Below are positions 1-16,590 of a DNA stretch of 64,000 bases, piece by piece. The first letter of the stretch is position 1. Each line of letters begins with the position of its first letter. The notes under the pieces are model-generated. The model saw nothing but the letters and a program-made list of their open reading frames with translations. It was not told the origin of the DNA and did no database searches. The position numbers were made by a program, and so were the translations under genes. The stretch spans positions 12,706,035-12,770,034 of the forward strand of contig NC_092359.1 of NCBI RefSeq assembly GCF_030848805.1, in the 5' to 3' direction. This DNA is from Temnothorax longispinosus. Its lineage: Eukaryota > Arthropoda > Insecta > Hymenoptera > Formicidae.

Positions 1-2609
<2,609 letters not shown>

Positions 2610-2745
2610 GGCGAAGAGGATGAACCTCCGGAGGCCTTGAACATGGGCTGGCCAAGCAGCCCGAGAAAAAGGCTAACTTACATTTTGGTTGCGCCAATCT
2701 TATTTCCTCTTTGGTTGACGTTACCGGATACGAGAACACCTAGAG
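2610..2745 (+). CDS. NCKX exon a (linker and start of C-terminal membrane domain)
   Basis: Acceptor TTCACAG precedes codon GGC in phase 0. The exon codes an acidic linker (GEEDEPPEALNMGWPSS) followed by the first helix of the second membrane cluster. It ends after one base of a Gly codon at donor GGTAATT. Confidence 0.93.
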
Positions 2746-5700
2746 GTAATTAATGATCATCTTTCTATACCCATATAGATTCGAGCAACCTCTAATAAAT
2801 CATTTTTCACTCAAGTGAATATTTCCTGATTTCGCTATCTTTTCTCCACATCAGTTTCAAGAGTTTTTATACAATATAAATGTAAAAGATTGAAAAAATT
2901 ACATTTACTTTATTAATTACGATTTCCAATTTTGCGAAATTAACACCCGCGCACATGCAAACACACTTACATTGAAATTAAATATACATATATACCTATA
3001 TAAAGATTAATATAATAGCTTTGCAAGAGAGAATCAAGCAAAACTAAATTTTCTCAGCCATTTGATGGATGGGAAAACGGCCGAATATTTGCACCAACAC
3101 TATAATACTTCATCCGATGGCCTTCTTTCTCAGTGTTTTCACTGTTGACTGTTCGGATAGTAATATTAGATTTCTCCACACTGACGGATAATCGGTCTTG
3201 AATAGAGGCAAATGAAAACTGGAGCAAAGACAAAAGCAAGAACCTTTTGTCAAGCGCAAGAGCGATCAAGCAGTTTTCATTTACATATCTTGCATCTATT
3301 GCGAGACCTAAACTCCGTCGTTCTCCTTGAAAAGTCAATTAGGATATTTATGAAACGAATATATAAGTCCTCAAGGACGGGGACTTTAATTTATCAAAAG
3401 TATTTTTAATCGGTAAATACGTGCTATGAACTTGCATCGATGTCTCCCGCTCCGCTTTCCATCTTTATTCCGCTTGTGTGCTCGCTATCTCTATTCCTTG
3501 ATAATGAGATGGTGATATTAAGACGTAGGTAATATATCATAGATAATTTCCACTTCAATTTCATAACTCGTTAATAGTAAAGGAGAATATATATATATGT
3601 ATATATATTCACGTATATCTCCACCACTTCGCGCGCTCGACTGCAATAAATTGCGAATTGCGGAATAGATGTCCGATCTGCGTATTACTTAAGGAATGAA
3701 AATCGGCGGCATCCAAGAGTCTCACGCGATACCATCCAATATCACATTTTATACTTGATTGTATGTTAATTGCATACCTAACCGCTTCGCTTTGCCGATC
3801 GAAGCGTGAATGACGATTTATCCGATTTTCGCTGGAAATATTATCTGAATAGACGGAAAAGCGTTACGAATGCGCCATTAATTACGACCGGGGGAAAAAA
3901 CTCCCGGCCGACGTATATATTTTTTTTTAACCCGCCAAAAACGTCAGGATCAGATTAAATCCTATCAATCAGCGCGCGAACGTCGCGCGATGTTTTGCTC
4001 CCGCCCCGATATCGACCCCCGTGGTAATATTAACTCAACTCCGGGAATTCGGGATTCCGAGCCATCGATTTCGTCGTGGTGGAACTCGCCTCGTCAATAC
4101 AAGAGACTAATTAAACGGCACTTACAGTTAACTCGCCGAGAACGAGTTTTATCCAGCTTACACCTTCTTATCATTGTCCGACGTATAACGGCATTTTGTC
4201 GAAGATTAGCGGTAGAAAAAGAAGATAAAACTCTTTTTTTTTTTCTTCTTGAAACCTCGCGATGAGAACGTCGATAACGGGTTAGGTAGCGGGAAAGATG
4301 TTACGATGGTCGCAATTCGGTCGTTTAACGGGAGAAGCGAGAACGAGCGTGTCTATATCGTTTTCGGTACATGCCGCATATCGATTTAATAATAAATGTT
4401 AAGATCAACCCGAGCGCGGCGGCACACGCTGCCGGTTGCCGCTGTTATTCACTATTATTCACCGTCATTTATCACGCGTCTTCTGCATTATCTCGGCCTA
4501 TTAGTGCGTTTCTATTCGCAATATTGCACAATACGAAAGATGATATTGACACACTAATTTCGCATTGGGGAAACGACTGATTGTCGCGCATGTACAAACG
4601 CATAGATGGCCGTACGTACGTGCGCGGCGCTGACTCTATTGTCAGCTAAAATTCCGATATGTCCTTTGAATTTCAGCAATCTCGATTACCTTTGATTACG
4701 GATCTATTAATATGAATGTTATCGCAATCAATTAAGAGACGCACCATGAGACGCACAAAGAAATAGAAACATTTGTAATAAATCAAAACATGCAAAATTC
4801 CTTTTTTTTCATAAACATTGATAAATTCTCCTAATTCGTAACCCTAGTAAATAATTGTCGCTCAGATTTAACAAAGAATGCAACTACTTTCATACCAAAT
4901 TAAGATTTATTCTCATAGTGTAATCTCTTTTCTCGAATAATTAAAGCTGTCCGGGCTAAACTTAATCTCACTTAAATTAAGATAATTAGTTATCGCATAG
5001 CTCTTTCATTGCGTACCTCCATTCATCCAGATTACAAAATTAATATAAGAAACAATTTAATAGGGAAAGTTTTGTATCTTCTCATTTTTTGTCCGTGGAG
5101 ACTGCCATAATCGTAATTAGAAGTCAATTTTGAGAACGCTTACCAAAAAAGTTGTTACCTTTAGAACGAAGAATCGTCTGCGAAGAATATATTCTGCGAA
5201 AATCATTTAGAGCGAAACTCTTCCGTCGCTCTTAAACTAAACCCTCGAGATTCGGTCATTAGGATTAGATTACGGGACGGATTAGATACGTCGAACTTCA
5301 TTATCGTCATTGCAGCATTAAAGCACGTAAATGCGGCATCAAAGTTTGCAAACTGGCGGTTCTTATTGGCTGAGAACGACTTCGCCTACTATTATATTCA
5401 TCAAGAAAAAATGCGATCTACTAAAAAAATCCCTCACTTAATAACTACTTCATAAAAGCTCTACTTCAAACAATTCACTATTAACTGCAAAGTTACGTCA
5501 TCACTAAATTATTAGAATAATTAACTTAATTGGATTAATCTTTAATTTCACATCTATAATCTTGATATTTCTATTTAAATTCCACTTCATATACCGACAT
5601 ACGTTTGATTCTCAGCAATCTTTTTATCAATATGTGTATTTCATACTTTTAACTACTCTTTCGCATCTAAAACGAACTAATTTTTCAAATTCATATTGCA

Positions 5701-8700
5701 TACTCTAGTTAGCCAATGACTCATTGTGATATCAGAATGGTAATCGACCAAACACACTTAGCATACTTAAACTACTTCCGTTAATAGGAACTGCAACCGA
5801 GTGGTGCGAATAAAATGCCTGGCGCCACACGGCTGACTACATAATCCCGCGCGAGTGAAGGAACATCCCGCGTTATTACGGGCACCTCGGTCTTGTCTCT
5901 ACGACTCTATTCTCGTGGGAAAAATTGCCGTGAAATCACGTCCGATATTGACGTTGATCCTCCACGATGATTTATGTAATCTCTATAGAACGACCCCGGC
6001 AGGGATCGTGTGTAACAGATACCGTGCATCTCCACGCGCTTAATTTCAGGGAAGAAGTTCTTCCCGATAACGTTCATCGGCTCGATCTTCTGGATCGCGG
6101 CGTACTCGTACCTGATGGTCTGGTGGGCGAACGTCGCCGGCGACACGGTGGCCATACCGCCGGAAGTAATGGGCCTGACGTTCCTCGCAGCTGGCACCAG
6201 CATACCGGACCTCATCACAAGCGTCATCGTGGCGCGAAAGGGATACGGCGACATGGCCGTGTCGAGTTCCGTCGGCAGCAACATCTTCGACGTGACCGTT
6301 GGGTGAGCATCCAAATCTCTTCCAGAAGTCCCCGTTGCAACGTTGTCCTGTGATGTATCGCATGGACTTCAGTATTTTATTCCAAAAGATTCTAGAAAAT
6401 TTGTTCCAATTTTACCAATTACTTCATACATAGTTTAAACTTGTTTAATTTTATTATGCAATATTATCATTCGATAGCGAATTTTTTATAGAAGACTGTT
6501 TCGTGCGAATAATAGTTTGCAAATATCCAATTCTTTTATAATTCTATTTTACATGTATTATTGTTTAAATTTTACAATCTCTACGTATTAAAATATTTTT
6601 TAACAATCTGATTCGAGAAAGTAGAAAGTTTTAACTGTACTCGTAATGAAAGCTTAAGGTAGTCGTCTCGTTAGGGCATGTATTAGATAAAGTTTTCGAT
6701 TTCGGATTTTATATCAAATTATATGATCAGCTTTGCAGTCGATTTTTTCTGTGGCTCCTTACCGACTATTTACTCTAGAAAATCGATCTCGAAAATCACA
6801 AATTTTGCATTACTTCATACAGAAAAGAAGGCTCTATCACGGTTTCAATCACATATTTTCGTATTTGTCGATTAGATGAAGTGAGAAAAAAACATTGCTT
6901 TTTGTACATTAGATTTCGAAGAATCCGATGCAACCATAAAATATATAGGTTACCGGAGATTTCGCTGCTAATTTTTTAGTTTATTTTAGTGAAAATGCGG
7001 TAATCGAGCAGACATTTTTTGGTCGAGGTGAGGTTGGGAAGACTTGGCAACGCCGCTGGCTAATCACTGTAGTTGCAGGTTATGGGGCTCGTCTTTCTTA
7101 GCCGAATTGGATAGTGATTGACACCCCTGTCATGCGTTTTGAAACCCTTTCTGAGTAATTGTCAAAATTCAATCAAAAAGGAGATGTAACCTCACTTGTA
7201 ACCTTTCTCGACGACTCGCATGATCAGCTGATCAAAACGGAGTCAAATGAGAAAAATCACATAATTTGGAAAAAGTAACATACTTTGTCACGTATGAAAT
7301 TTTACACCATAATTCATAAAATTATTTTTCCCTTAGCAAAAATTGCCTGAAATATATTTCTGAACGTGAAAACCTACAAACAGTCACATGACTAGCACGT
7401 AGCGAGACGCCTACCTTAACATAAAACTAAAATATTTTTGAAAATGCAGTAAAAATGAAGAGTGTGACCTCAGGAAATAATATTTTATTAGTATAATGGA
7501 ATAAAATTTTAGGAGAAAAATATAAGTACACATACAATACATCCATTCACAAAAAGTCATACCATTATATTTCCATTTTAGAGATATCGCAGCAACGTGT
7601 AATTTATTGATTCTGCATGTGAAGAGATTTACGATATATTTCAATATATATTATATGAAATAAAACCGTTATTTGAAATAGATAAGAAAGAAAGATAAAG
7701 CCTCTAAAGAGAAAACACGAAACGTCATATTGATTTTCCAATATAATTTATAACAAACTTCAAAAAAATAAGAAAAATTTAGAATATATAATAGATTAAC
7801 ATTAATAATTTGAGCGATGTAGATAAAGGTGCAAAGTAAATGCAGAGTTATACCTATACATTCCCGATTTATATTAACACATTTTTACGTACAGAACATT
7901 ATAACAAAGTGAATATGCACGGCATGAATAACAAAAGAGGAAGCAAATTAAGAAGAAACTTTGATGTGCTTCCAATATTGTCATTAAAATGTCAACGCTA
8001 CGATTCTATCCACATGAACTCGCCATTTGATTAACCTCCGTAAATTATACTAACATTATTATCTCCTCGCGTTTAATCGTAATTGTTTAACATCGTGGAA
8101 TTAAGTTGTATTTTAAGATTACGTGAGGTTTAATATTTATCTAGCAAAAAAACTTGCGATATTCTGCAAAAGTTGTACGTGAAGATTTTCCAAAAACTTT
8201 CTTGTCGTGAGAACAGTGCAAGATATTAAAACAGTATGTTGCAACCCAGAAATTTAATACATTTCTGAAAGCATCCGCAGCTTTCTCTGTTTTTGAACCC
8301 GAAACCCATTTACGTTGTGCTATATTGAAGGATCGATTAACGAAAAGGGCCAGGTGCCAAAGAGGCCAGGAAGCTTTATTCGAGAAGGGATATCAATCTC
8401 AAATTTCGGTAACGTCAATCGTTCGAGCGGAAAGAGGAAAATAGCGTGTCAAGATAGCATTTAACGCGGCAAAGAAATATCGGTCGGCTTGCACCGCAGA
8501 TTTCCATTTTATTAATAGTGTAAAGTACATTTCTTTTTTAATCTCTTTTAACTTGACGTTGTCTAAACATTTGGTCTAAAAATGAGGATTGTTAATTAAA
8601 TACTCGATCAATTCCGTCATTTCCCATTTACTTTTACTTCCGTTCACGATACATGAGAGGCGTTTATCAGGATACTGTAATATTCCTGCTTGCATTGCTA

Positions 8701-11456
8701 GTGGAAGAAATGATGCTATTGTTATTCATATTGTGCATACAAGAATGTATGCACAGCCGATGGTTGGCACCGTTATACCGATGTTATACTGAATAGAATA
8801 ATATTTAGCTTACCTTAAAATATGCAGTTGCTTGAAGATACATGCATGTTTGAGTTGAATCATTAGATATACAATTAAATATTATTTACCAACATGGATT
8901 ATCTCTCTCGATATGCTGTAAACTTAAATTAACTCAAATTAAATACTGAATATCTTTAACATCTGAACTTTAATATCTTTTACATATAACTATGTATTAT
9001 GTTCTTATTTAAAATCATATCAAAAGACTTTAACTATATCAATTTACTGAAAAAAAGTCTATTATATAATTTATTCTCCAGTTTTTAATTGCATTATTGT
9101 CTTAATCCTCCTGAAAATTTGGACATAATATTATGCATTCTGAGAAAGAAACTTTGCATTCCAGTAATTCAAAAAATTCACATTTATTCCAGCAAAACGC
9201 ATAATGTTATTTCGCAATTCTCGTATTCGCTAGAATTTGCAAATTCTAATTACTTATTAAGCGTGTTCGCAAGGAAACTTTTTCTGATGCCATTCGGCCA
9301 ATGTCAACGTCGCTAGCGGGGTCTTCAGAAAGTTGATTGAAACGATTGGTAGAAACGATTACGGCTCATATGATCAACGGTGCATGGAGTTCAATAGACG
9401 AATCGAACAATCTCGGAATTATTGGACTCTCTCGCACGTGCGCGGGCACACAATGGACTTAATTGTGTAATACATACATACATACAGACACGGGCCCGTA
9501 TTATACCAATGTCAATATCCTCACATGAATTTCATATATAGTATACACACGCACACCATATATTCTCTTTCTCGTAATATACGCTCGCGCGTGCGATACG
9601 AATCGGAATTTTGCTGAAACGATATCGAATGGGGGATTGGAAGAGGCGTGCGGAATTGGTAGCCGGACCGAGCCCGTCAAGGCATTCTCGCTATTTCACT
9701 GTAATCGCATTCGCTAGTCATTCTACCGGCATTATTATATTGTTGGCGCGGGAAATACCGCGAATACTGTTCCAGACACCAAGACTCATTTTCCCGCGGA
9801 AAGGTCTCGGGAATCTCTCTACTCGCGGAATCTCGACTCCGTCTCATCTCCTTAAAACTGCGAGGCTCTATTTTTTTTCCTTATTTAATAAAACCACGCG
9901 CAATTGTTGCGATTGTTTCTTCCGTACCGCATTAACGCGAATCCGAGCTCCGAACAAGCAACAAAAGTTCGCTAATTTTCGAGCCCGCTAATTCGATATT
10001 CTGCATGATTTGCATATTTGTGTCTTTTGCTTGTGGCTTGTACCCAAAGTCTCGCTATTACAGATGACGCGGATCTCAATTTCCGAAACAACGTCGTTGG
10101 CAAGATTATATTTTGAAATTATTCCAAAATCCCGACTTTTGTTCGTAACGTTTTTGCATGATCTTTAGTATATAGAAGGCAAGGATATTGACGAAAGCAA
10201 CTTCTATCTACGATCAATAAGAATTAATTATCTTTCTTCACTTTGTCTTCGCGCGGCTGAGATTCAATCTTCCGAAAATAATCGCGCGTCCCTCCGTGAC
10301 ACTCGATTTCCTGGCCGAATCACACGCCGCATGATGAAACATCAGACGAATCAGATCCTTCTCGATGATCAATCATAGCCACGCATCCCGATCGCACGCT
10401 GACCGATTGCCATCAGTTGGCGGGCTGCCTGAAGGGGAAGCGGAGAAATATTTCTTCGCATTTGTGTACTCTGCGTTTGCGCGATTGCACGTCAAACGAT
10501 ATATATCCAAGACACACGTCGACAGCATTGTTACAGACGAATGTGAATTATAGATACTGTACTTCAAATAATATATAGAGCGGCACACAACAGTCACCTA
10601 CACGCGTTGCACATGCACGTTTATACGGGATCGATGCAGTGCATGATCCGGTCGCACGTGCAATCATAAAACCGTAATGTTCTAATAAAGTTTATAGCGC
10701 GAGAGATGTAAATGTACACCCACAAAATTTTATCGAAAGCATGGCACATGCCACGTATCGCACGACTCTATCTCAGAAACCATTCCAAATTAGATATGTT
10801 GTCATATAAACTTTTTTTTCTTCAACCTGTATCTTCTTCACTCTATATGTGAAATATAATAATAGGATAATAAAAACTTTAACTTGAAAATCTTTAAATC
10901 GAAAATTGGTAAATTTAATATGACGAATAATGAGGTATTTAAAAATCTTTCGAAATCGATGTATAGTAATTGCCGATATCTTCATTAATTCCACATAATT
11001 TTTCACGTTGCTGCAGCTGTTACAGATCTCTTTCTGGAACGTTCATTTTTGACATTTGAAAAGTACATATTTTATTTCCGTACTATAGAAAATAATGAGA
11101 AGAAAATCAAAATGAACGGTCTGTAAACAATGCACAATAGTTTAATTATAATCGCATCAGCATATCGTCGGCTGCTGTGAAAATGGCTCGATTTGCGCTT
11201 TGATTCTGCCCGCAGGCTTCCGGTTCCATGGCTCCTATACGGTTTAATCTACGGGAAACCCGTGGAGGTGAACTCGGTGGGCATGGTGTGCAGCATAGCG
11301 ATACTGTTCTGCATGCTGCTGTTCGTGATCATGAGCATCGCCTGCTTCAGATGGAAAATGAACAGGGGCCTCGGCTTCACCATGTTCATCCTCTACTTCG
11401 TCTTCGTCGCCGTCTCGCTGATGTTCGAGTACGAGATCCTGGTCTGCCCGGTGTAG
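2610..11456 (+). CDS. K+-dependent Na+/Ca2+ exchanger (NCKX/SLC24 type), 3' three coding exons
   Basis: Plasma-membrane antiporter that extrudes Ca2+ (with K+) against Na+ influx. Three exons join in phase: 2610-2745, 6050-6302 and 11216-11456 (630 nt, 209 codons plus TAG). Both visible introns are GT-AG. The translation holds the cluster C-terminal half of the family: a linker ending PRKRLTYILVAPI, a membrane segment with FPLWLTLPDTR, then the alpha-2 repeat with VMGLTFLAAGTSIPDL and SSSVGSNIFDVTVG, whose acidic residues bind cation in this family. Exon 3 gives hydrophobic helices and ends at EILVCPV, a usual NCKX C-terminus. The alpha-1 repeat and N-terminus are missing, so the gene starts left of the window. 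It resembles Drosophila Nckx30C-type proteins, but the exact paralogue is not settled. Exon identity is near certain; the UTR extent is unknown. Confidence 0.95.
2746..6049 (+). other. NCKX intron, 3.3 kb
   Basis: GT-AG intron between two in-phase exons. It is mostly AT-rich, with CpG-containing patches near 3.9-4.6 kb. No gene, RNA or clear transposon was recognised. Confidence 0.8.
6050..6302 (+). CDS. NCKX exon b (alpha-2 repeat)
   Basis: Acceptor TTTCAG. The split Gly codon is completed, then GKKFFPITF and the alpha-2 repeat follow. The GTSIPDLITS and GSNIFD signatures are intact, with no stop or frameshift. It ends two bases into a Gly codon at donor GGTGAGC. GC content rises sharply against the flanking introns, as expected for conserved coding sequence. 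Confidence 0.95.
6303..11215 (+). other. NCKX intron, 4.9 kb
   Basis: GT-AG intron. It holds a TTAA-flanked element at 6658-7415 and short CATA/CA microsatellite sequence near 9470-9560. Nothing else was recognised. Confidence 0.8.
6658..7415. mobile_element. TTAA-flanked non-autonomous DNA transposon, 758 bp
   Basis: Left end TTAA then GGTAGTCGTCTCGTTAG (TTAA 6654-6657). The right end is the inverted match CGAGACGCCTACC then TTAA (7416-7419). No transposase is encoded. Terminal GGTA..TACC and the TTAA site are shared with the elements at 21963-22526 and 46850-47646. Superfamily is uncertain. Confidence 0.75.
11216..11456 (+). CDS. NCKX terminal coding exon
   Basis: Acceptor CCCGCAG. It completes the Gly codon and continues LPVPWLLYGLIYGKP, then two to three hydrophobic helices and the stop TAG at 11454-11456. 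Position, phase and length fit the last exon of this family. Confidence 0.95.
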
Positions 11457-14400
11457 GGGCAGCCAGGACAGCGCAGCCGCGGCAGCAGAGGTATTAAAAA
11501 AACTTCCCTCCTCCTTCCGGAGGGGAACAAAAATACGTCTGCGAAACGGACGCACACTTACGGGTCTCGTCATCATCATCGTCATCGTTGTCGGCGAGTC
11601 TCGGCCGGCGCCGGCGCCGGCGAGAGAACTCTTCCCCGCGCTCTTCGCAGCTTCGAAAGCCGAGGAGGAAATCGCGCCAGTCGTTACCTTCCGCGTGCGC
11701 ACGCGCGCGCGCGCGGACGCGTGAAGGGGACTCGACAGTACGAACGGCAATAGCAGCACCATCACCACCGCCACTATCACCGATCATCGGGTCACAGCAA
11801 CTTTGCGTTACCAGATTACGAGAGGCGTTTTGCTCTAGTCGCGAGAGGTGTACATATTGTATTTAAAAAATCTTGAAATACCTGAAACGAAATACTCGTC
11901 TTGTTAAGGATTAAACCCGGGCGCTCCACACTCCGCTCGAGTGCGCTACTTTATTATTTAGGCATGGCGAGCGCGTTAGTCGATCGTGCCAAGGACCAAA
12001 CTGTCATTTTATATAATCCTTGGGAGGATTTTTCGGCACAAACTTTTCAGACTTCCCTAGTTTTCTTCTTCTTCTTCTTCTTTTTTCTTCTCCTTCATTT
12101 TTTCTTCTTTCTCGTCCTACTTCTCGTTACTTACTCGATAAGCGGCACTATACGTGAGACAAATTGCAGTTGATTGCAGTACCGTTATTAATTCACTTGA
12201 AATTATTATAATAAAAGTTTACAGAAACCTGATATTCAATAATAATCCGTAAGGACATTTCTAATTATAATCACGGGTATCATCAGATTCCGCTTCGTGC
12301 ATTTGTCAAAACGTTGACGTTTTTCGAGTATACCTATTAATAGCAATAATATTAGATTTAAAACGCGATGTTGCCAGTATACAAAACGTTACCGTAGAGG
12401 TCTTCTCCGTTTGACTCCTTGGCACGCTCACGTCCGAATATTATACATAACGTTATCCCTAGAAAAAGTGACCTGACCGCTCGCCGGATTTTTCTCTAAA
12501 GCAGGAATTCTCTTCGCCACCTAATATCGTAGAATAGCGTTATAACTTCTCACTCTGTTGTGTACTCACGGAATTCAAACCTGATGCGACGCGGTGTTCG
12601 GCGTTTCGTTTCGACGACGTGAATCTCTGCTACATACGCCGGGTGTACACACTTCAGGCAAGTTATATACGTATTTTCTTACCAAAATTATAGTACGCCT
12701 TATAATATATTATAATACAATAGAATATATATTATGTGTTATGCAAAAGAAACTTTTGACGCAAACGCAGAAAATATCTTATTTCTTTGCAGCGTTTTAT
12801 TTTTTAATTTAACAATGGCAAATTATACTTTTGCCAATTAACATAAAAGCATGTTTGATTGTTTGATCAAATATGCTCTACATTCATGAAATTGCATGAA
12901 AGTCTTCAACAGTGCAAACAGTGATTTATTAAATAAATAAATTAAATTAATTATATGATTCAAACACGCAATCACGTCTCAAACCAAACAGTTGATCGTC
13001 GCATCGAATTTTCAGCTTACGATCGGAACGGATGTTGCTGTTGATACGTGAATAAGATAGAATAGCGATAAAATATGAGACACCGATCGGGAAATAGTCG
13101 ACTTGTTTGCTGTTTATATTTCTTTCGCTTTCGCTTCGATGAATCGCTGATGAAAAGCTCACGAGAAATGAGAGAGTTGATTATTTCGTGCAAAAGAAAA
13201 ATGCGTTCATCGATGCGTAGCGTTAATTTAGCAAAATAGAAGGCAAACGCTTGTTTAAATTGTCCGTTTGATTCGAAAGAAAGCGCATTTCCGACCAATT
13301 AAGCTTTCATCCTTAAATGTTCTTTAGGAAATTTATCATGACGTATTTGCTGTGAAAAGTTGCGCGGTATGAATCTTGGCAAATTTATTTACTTTACTGT
13401 GTAGGTGTGTAAAATGAATTCACAAATACAAGGAAACATATATATCTCGTTCGCGTAAGACATTTAGATCCGATTCCGAGCGTGTTTTTCTCTTAAATAC
13501 AATTATTAACTATTACGGTAATTATAATCTGTAAGCGGCGCATGCGATTGCATGACTTTCTCAAGTGCTATAGAGGAAATTGTTGCAAATCGTATATTCG
13601 AAGTGGTGCATCATGCGAAGAATTCTAAGGATCCACTCGAGAGTACTCGTGTCTCGCTTGTTGATGCATCTTACGCGCGATCGAATCTTCGCGCGATATT
13701 TTCTCCGTATATAGGAAAAAAAGTATCGAAATTGCACTGCAAATATTTGCACGTTGTGCGAGTAATGTATTATTACTGGTACGCTCTTACGAAGCGGAAA
13801 GAAACAGACGAATGTCGAGAGCCGTTTAGACAATGCACTTTCCGTGATGTTCCACATTCAGCTTGATATACTCTCCGAGCAGTTATTTTTTTGCCAACTT
13901 CTTTCAAGTTTTCGACATTGCACTATGACACTCTAAGATACCGTTAGAAAATATTATTATTATTATGATTGTTATATGTACACAGTGAAGGTAAACGGGT
14001 AATAGAATGAACAAGAGTATTCACACGAGTATGTATGTGTGTGAGATTGGGAGAGAGACAGAAAAAGAGAACGATATAGAATTAAAAAGAAGAAACAAGG
14101 GACGAAGAAACAGGAACAGGTGTATAGTTGAGGTATGGGCAGAATAGGCGATTTTTAATCCAGGTTACAGGGCCCGTGTGTTGTATAAAGCGTTTGTAAA
14201 GGATATTGTTTTAAGGACATAGAGATAATAGTTATAATGTGATATCGATTATATTACATATGAGGTGAGCAAAGTGTTATTATACATACCTTACGCAGTT
14301 TGAGAGAGATACAAACAGAGAAGTAATACTACATTTTCGGTAGCCTGAACGCCTAAAAGCGGCCTAGCTTTTTATTAAGCCCACAGCTAACGCAAAAATT

Positions 14401-14495
14401 GAATCCGCGGTATGAAACAAGAAAGACCATAATTATATTAAAGTACCGTCTACGTTAATCGGTGGAGCGAATTTTAGATTATCAAAATCACACGT

Positions 14496-14547
<52 letters not shown>

Positions 14548-16280
14548 ATGAAAGAGAAAGAGAGAGAAAGAGTGCGTGGCGTGTGCGTGTGTGTGCGTGT
14601 GCGTGTGTGTGTGAAAATTCGGCGATGAAACATATATTAGGAAAATATATTAGTTATATATTATATTATATATACATTTAACGTTATATTTGTCGCATTT
14701 TTTTGTATAGTCCCGACATTGAAAACAAAAAGGATGGTCTTTCGGTCTCGCAGCTTACTTATATTCCAGCATTTTGCGCCGTGTAACAATTATTACGTTC
14801 AGCCTTCCGACGCCTGTCTCTGATCTGCCCAAACCGTAGCCGTGCCATGCAATCCGGCTCGTGCGCTCGATTATTCAAAAAAAAAAAAAAAAAAATTCCG
14901 CGATGCTTCGATCCCTCACGCGACGAAAAAGCGTCGTGAGAGCCGCATTTCTGTAGGTCCAAAGGCAAAGAGAGACTGAAATCGATGATCCGTAGAGTCG
15001 AACGATATCGAGAGAAAAAGGGGAAAATGTCGCGAGTCGCGATATCTATAGCTTTCTGTTAGACGTGTATTTTCTTTTGATACGTAACCGGTTATGGCAA
15101 AGGATGGTTTTATTACAACGTTAAACTTTAAAAAGCAAACCATTACGACATGAAAACGAGTAATGAATGGCAGCAATCTTAGCAACAATGCGATCTTCTC
15201 GAATTATTGATCACTACTTAAAAATAGCAATGCCCTTTTTTTGCGACACAGAGCTCTCGCAGCGTTACGTTGAGAGAATGAATTTTGCCTGCGTAGCAAT
15301 ACTCTCTTTGCCAATTGATTATAAAAAAGCTCATTATTTTTATTTTTATGAAATTTCTTTTCCCAATAAAATAACTGTTTCGAAATTGTCACTCGCATAA
15401 GTTTAATCTTACGTTAAATTTCTCTATCCAATGAGTAAACTATATGAGTAAACTATAAACTTGAAAGTATCGTGAAAAAAAAGAGAGCTTCGTTCTTAAG
15501 TAATGTAAACAAACTTTGAAGCAGACACGATCAGACTCTGTAAAATGGAAATTATACACCGTCAGGTCAGAACGGACGAATAAACTTTAGCTCAGCGATC
15601 TGAGAAAAATCGGACGTGATAACTTGTGGGCAAACCGCGCCCTCGGACACACAGCAACGATCGCCAGCTGGAAAACAACGTTAGGTTTCTTCGTGACGTT
15701 GAACATAACGGGGGAAATGTGTATATAGCGGGGGGAAAAACGCTAGAGAACCGCGCGCGGTACCGAGGCATTTTACGCCGTAGTGTGTTGGGCACGAAAA
15801 GGATTAGTCTGTCAGTCGAAACAACAAAGGCGAATTAGCGGCGAATCGCGTGATAAGTCGAAGGTTGAGCCGGAGGGCTCGAAGCGCAGCGGCATTCGCG
15901 TAATTTATGCTCTGTAATATACCGTAGGACAAACATCATCGACGTTGGCGCGGCGTAGCCAGCTCGTTTCCGTTTCGAATATCGAGCTTCTCGACTTGGG
16001 GGATCAATCCTGGTTCCGGATCTAAATGACACGCGTGTGAAAAATGGCTCGCCCGGCAACGTATCCTAAACTTTTCTGAAAGGGCGAGACTGAGAAGTTT
16101 CAAATGTACATGTAACGACCGCGATATTAACGACTCGAGGATCAGTTGCATGTGAAATGTACTATATTAGTACATAAGGGTAATTATTTGTTTCCCCTTT
16201 GCATTGTCGAATTGTCAGACACGTATGCACGCACGCATATATTCGCGCAGGACATGAAAATAGCGAGGAAGAGGGAAAGA
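11457..16280 (+). other. Gene-free sequence after the NCKX stop; possible long 3' UTR
   Basis: No coding exon was recognised on either strand. The stretch holds a CG/GC-rich block at 11.57-11.75 kb, a T/C-rich run at 12.06-12.12 kb, a TA microsatellite at 14497-14542 followed by GA- and GT-rich sequence, and an A run near 14880. A long 3' UTR of the upstream neuronal-type transporter is possible, but this is inference. Confidence 0.5.
14497..14542. repeat. (TA)n microsatellite
   Basis: About 46 bp of TA dinucleotides, followed by a GA-rich and then a GT-rich run. Confidence 0.95.
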
Positions 16281-16289
16281 AAGAAACAG

Positions 16290-16590
16290 CAAAAGAGAGA
16301 GATAGACTTTAGGCCCCCGCACAATGAAAAATATAAAGAACAAAGAACAGATGATATTAGCGATTAGGAATAAGAAATCGGGAATAAAGCTAGTGTGGCA
16401 TTGATACACAGCTTCCGATAGGTTAAAAATCTATTGTCTGTGTTATTCCCTGTTTCTGTTGCCTGTTGCCTGATGTTTTTCGTGCGTCCAGCTTTATTCC
16501 TGATTCTTTAGTCCTAATCGCTAATATCTGTTCCTTGTTCCTTAATATATTTTTCATTGTGCGGGGGGGCCTTTTATTTCTCTCTTGCAC
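16290..16590. mobile_element. Foldback MITE, about 300 bp
   Basis: The left arm (from AGAGAGATAGACTTTAGG near 16290 to about 16390) is the inverted match of the right arm (16490-16590). Both arms contain CCCCCGCACAATG and a GATATTAGCGATTAGGA-type segment. The terminal motif TTTAGGCCCCCGCACAATG resembles the ends of the 62750-63141 element (TTAAGCCCCTTGCACAATG), so they may be related families. Confidence 0.75.

Noticed and set aside
5907..6363. Frames on both strands over the NCKX exon at 6050-6302
   Set aside because: Shadows of the conserved alpha-2 repeat exon; only the frame joining the other exons matches a known protein.
11228..11866. Long frames overlapping and following the last NCKX exon
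   Set aside because: Shadow frames and GC-rich non-coding sequence after the stop; no homology recognised.
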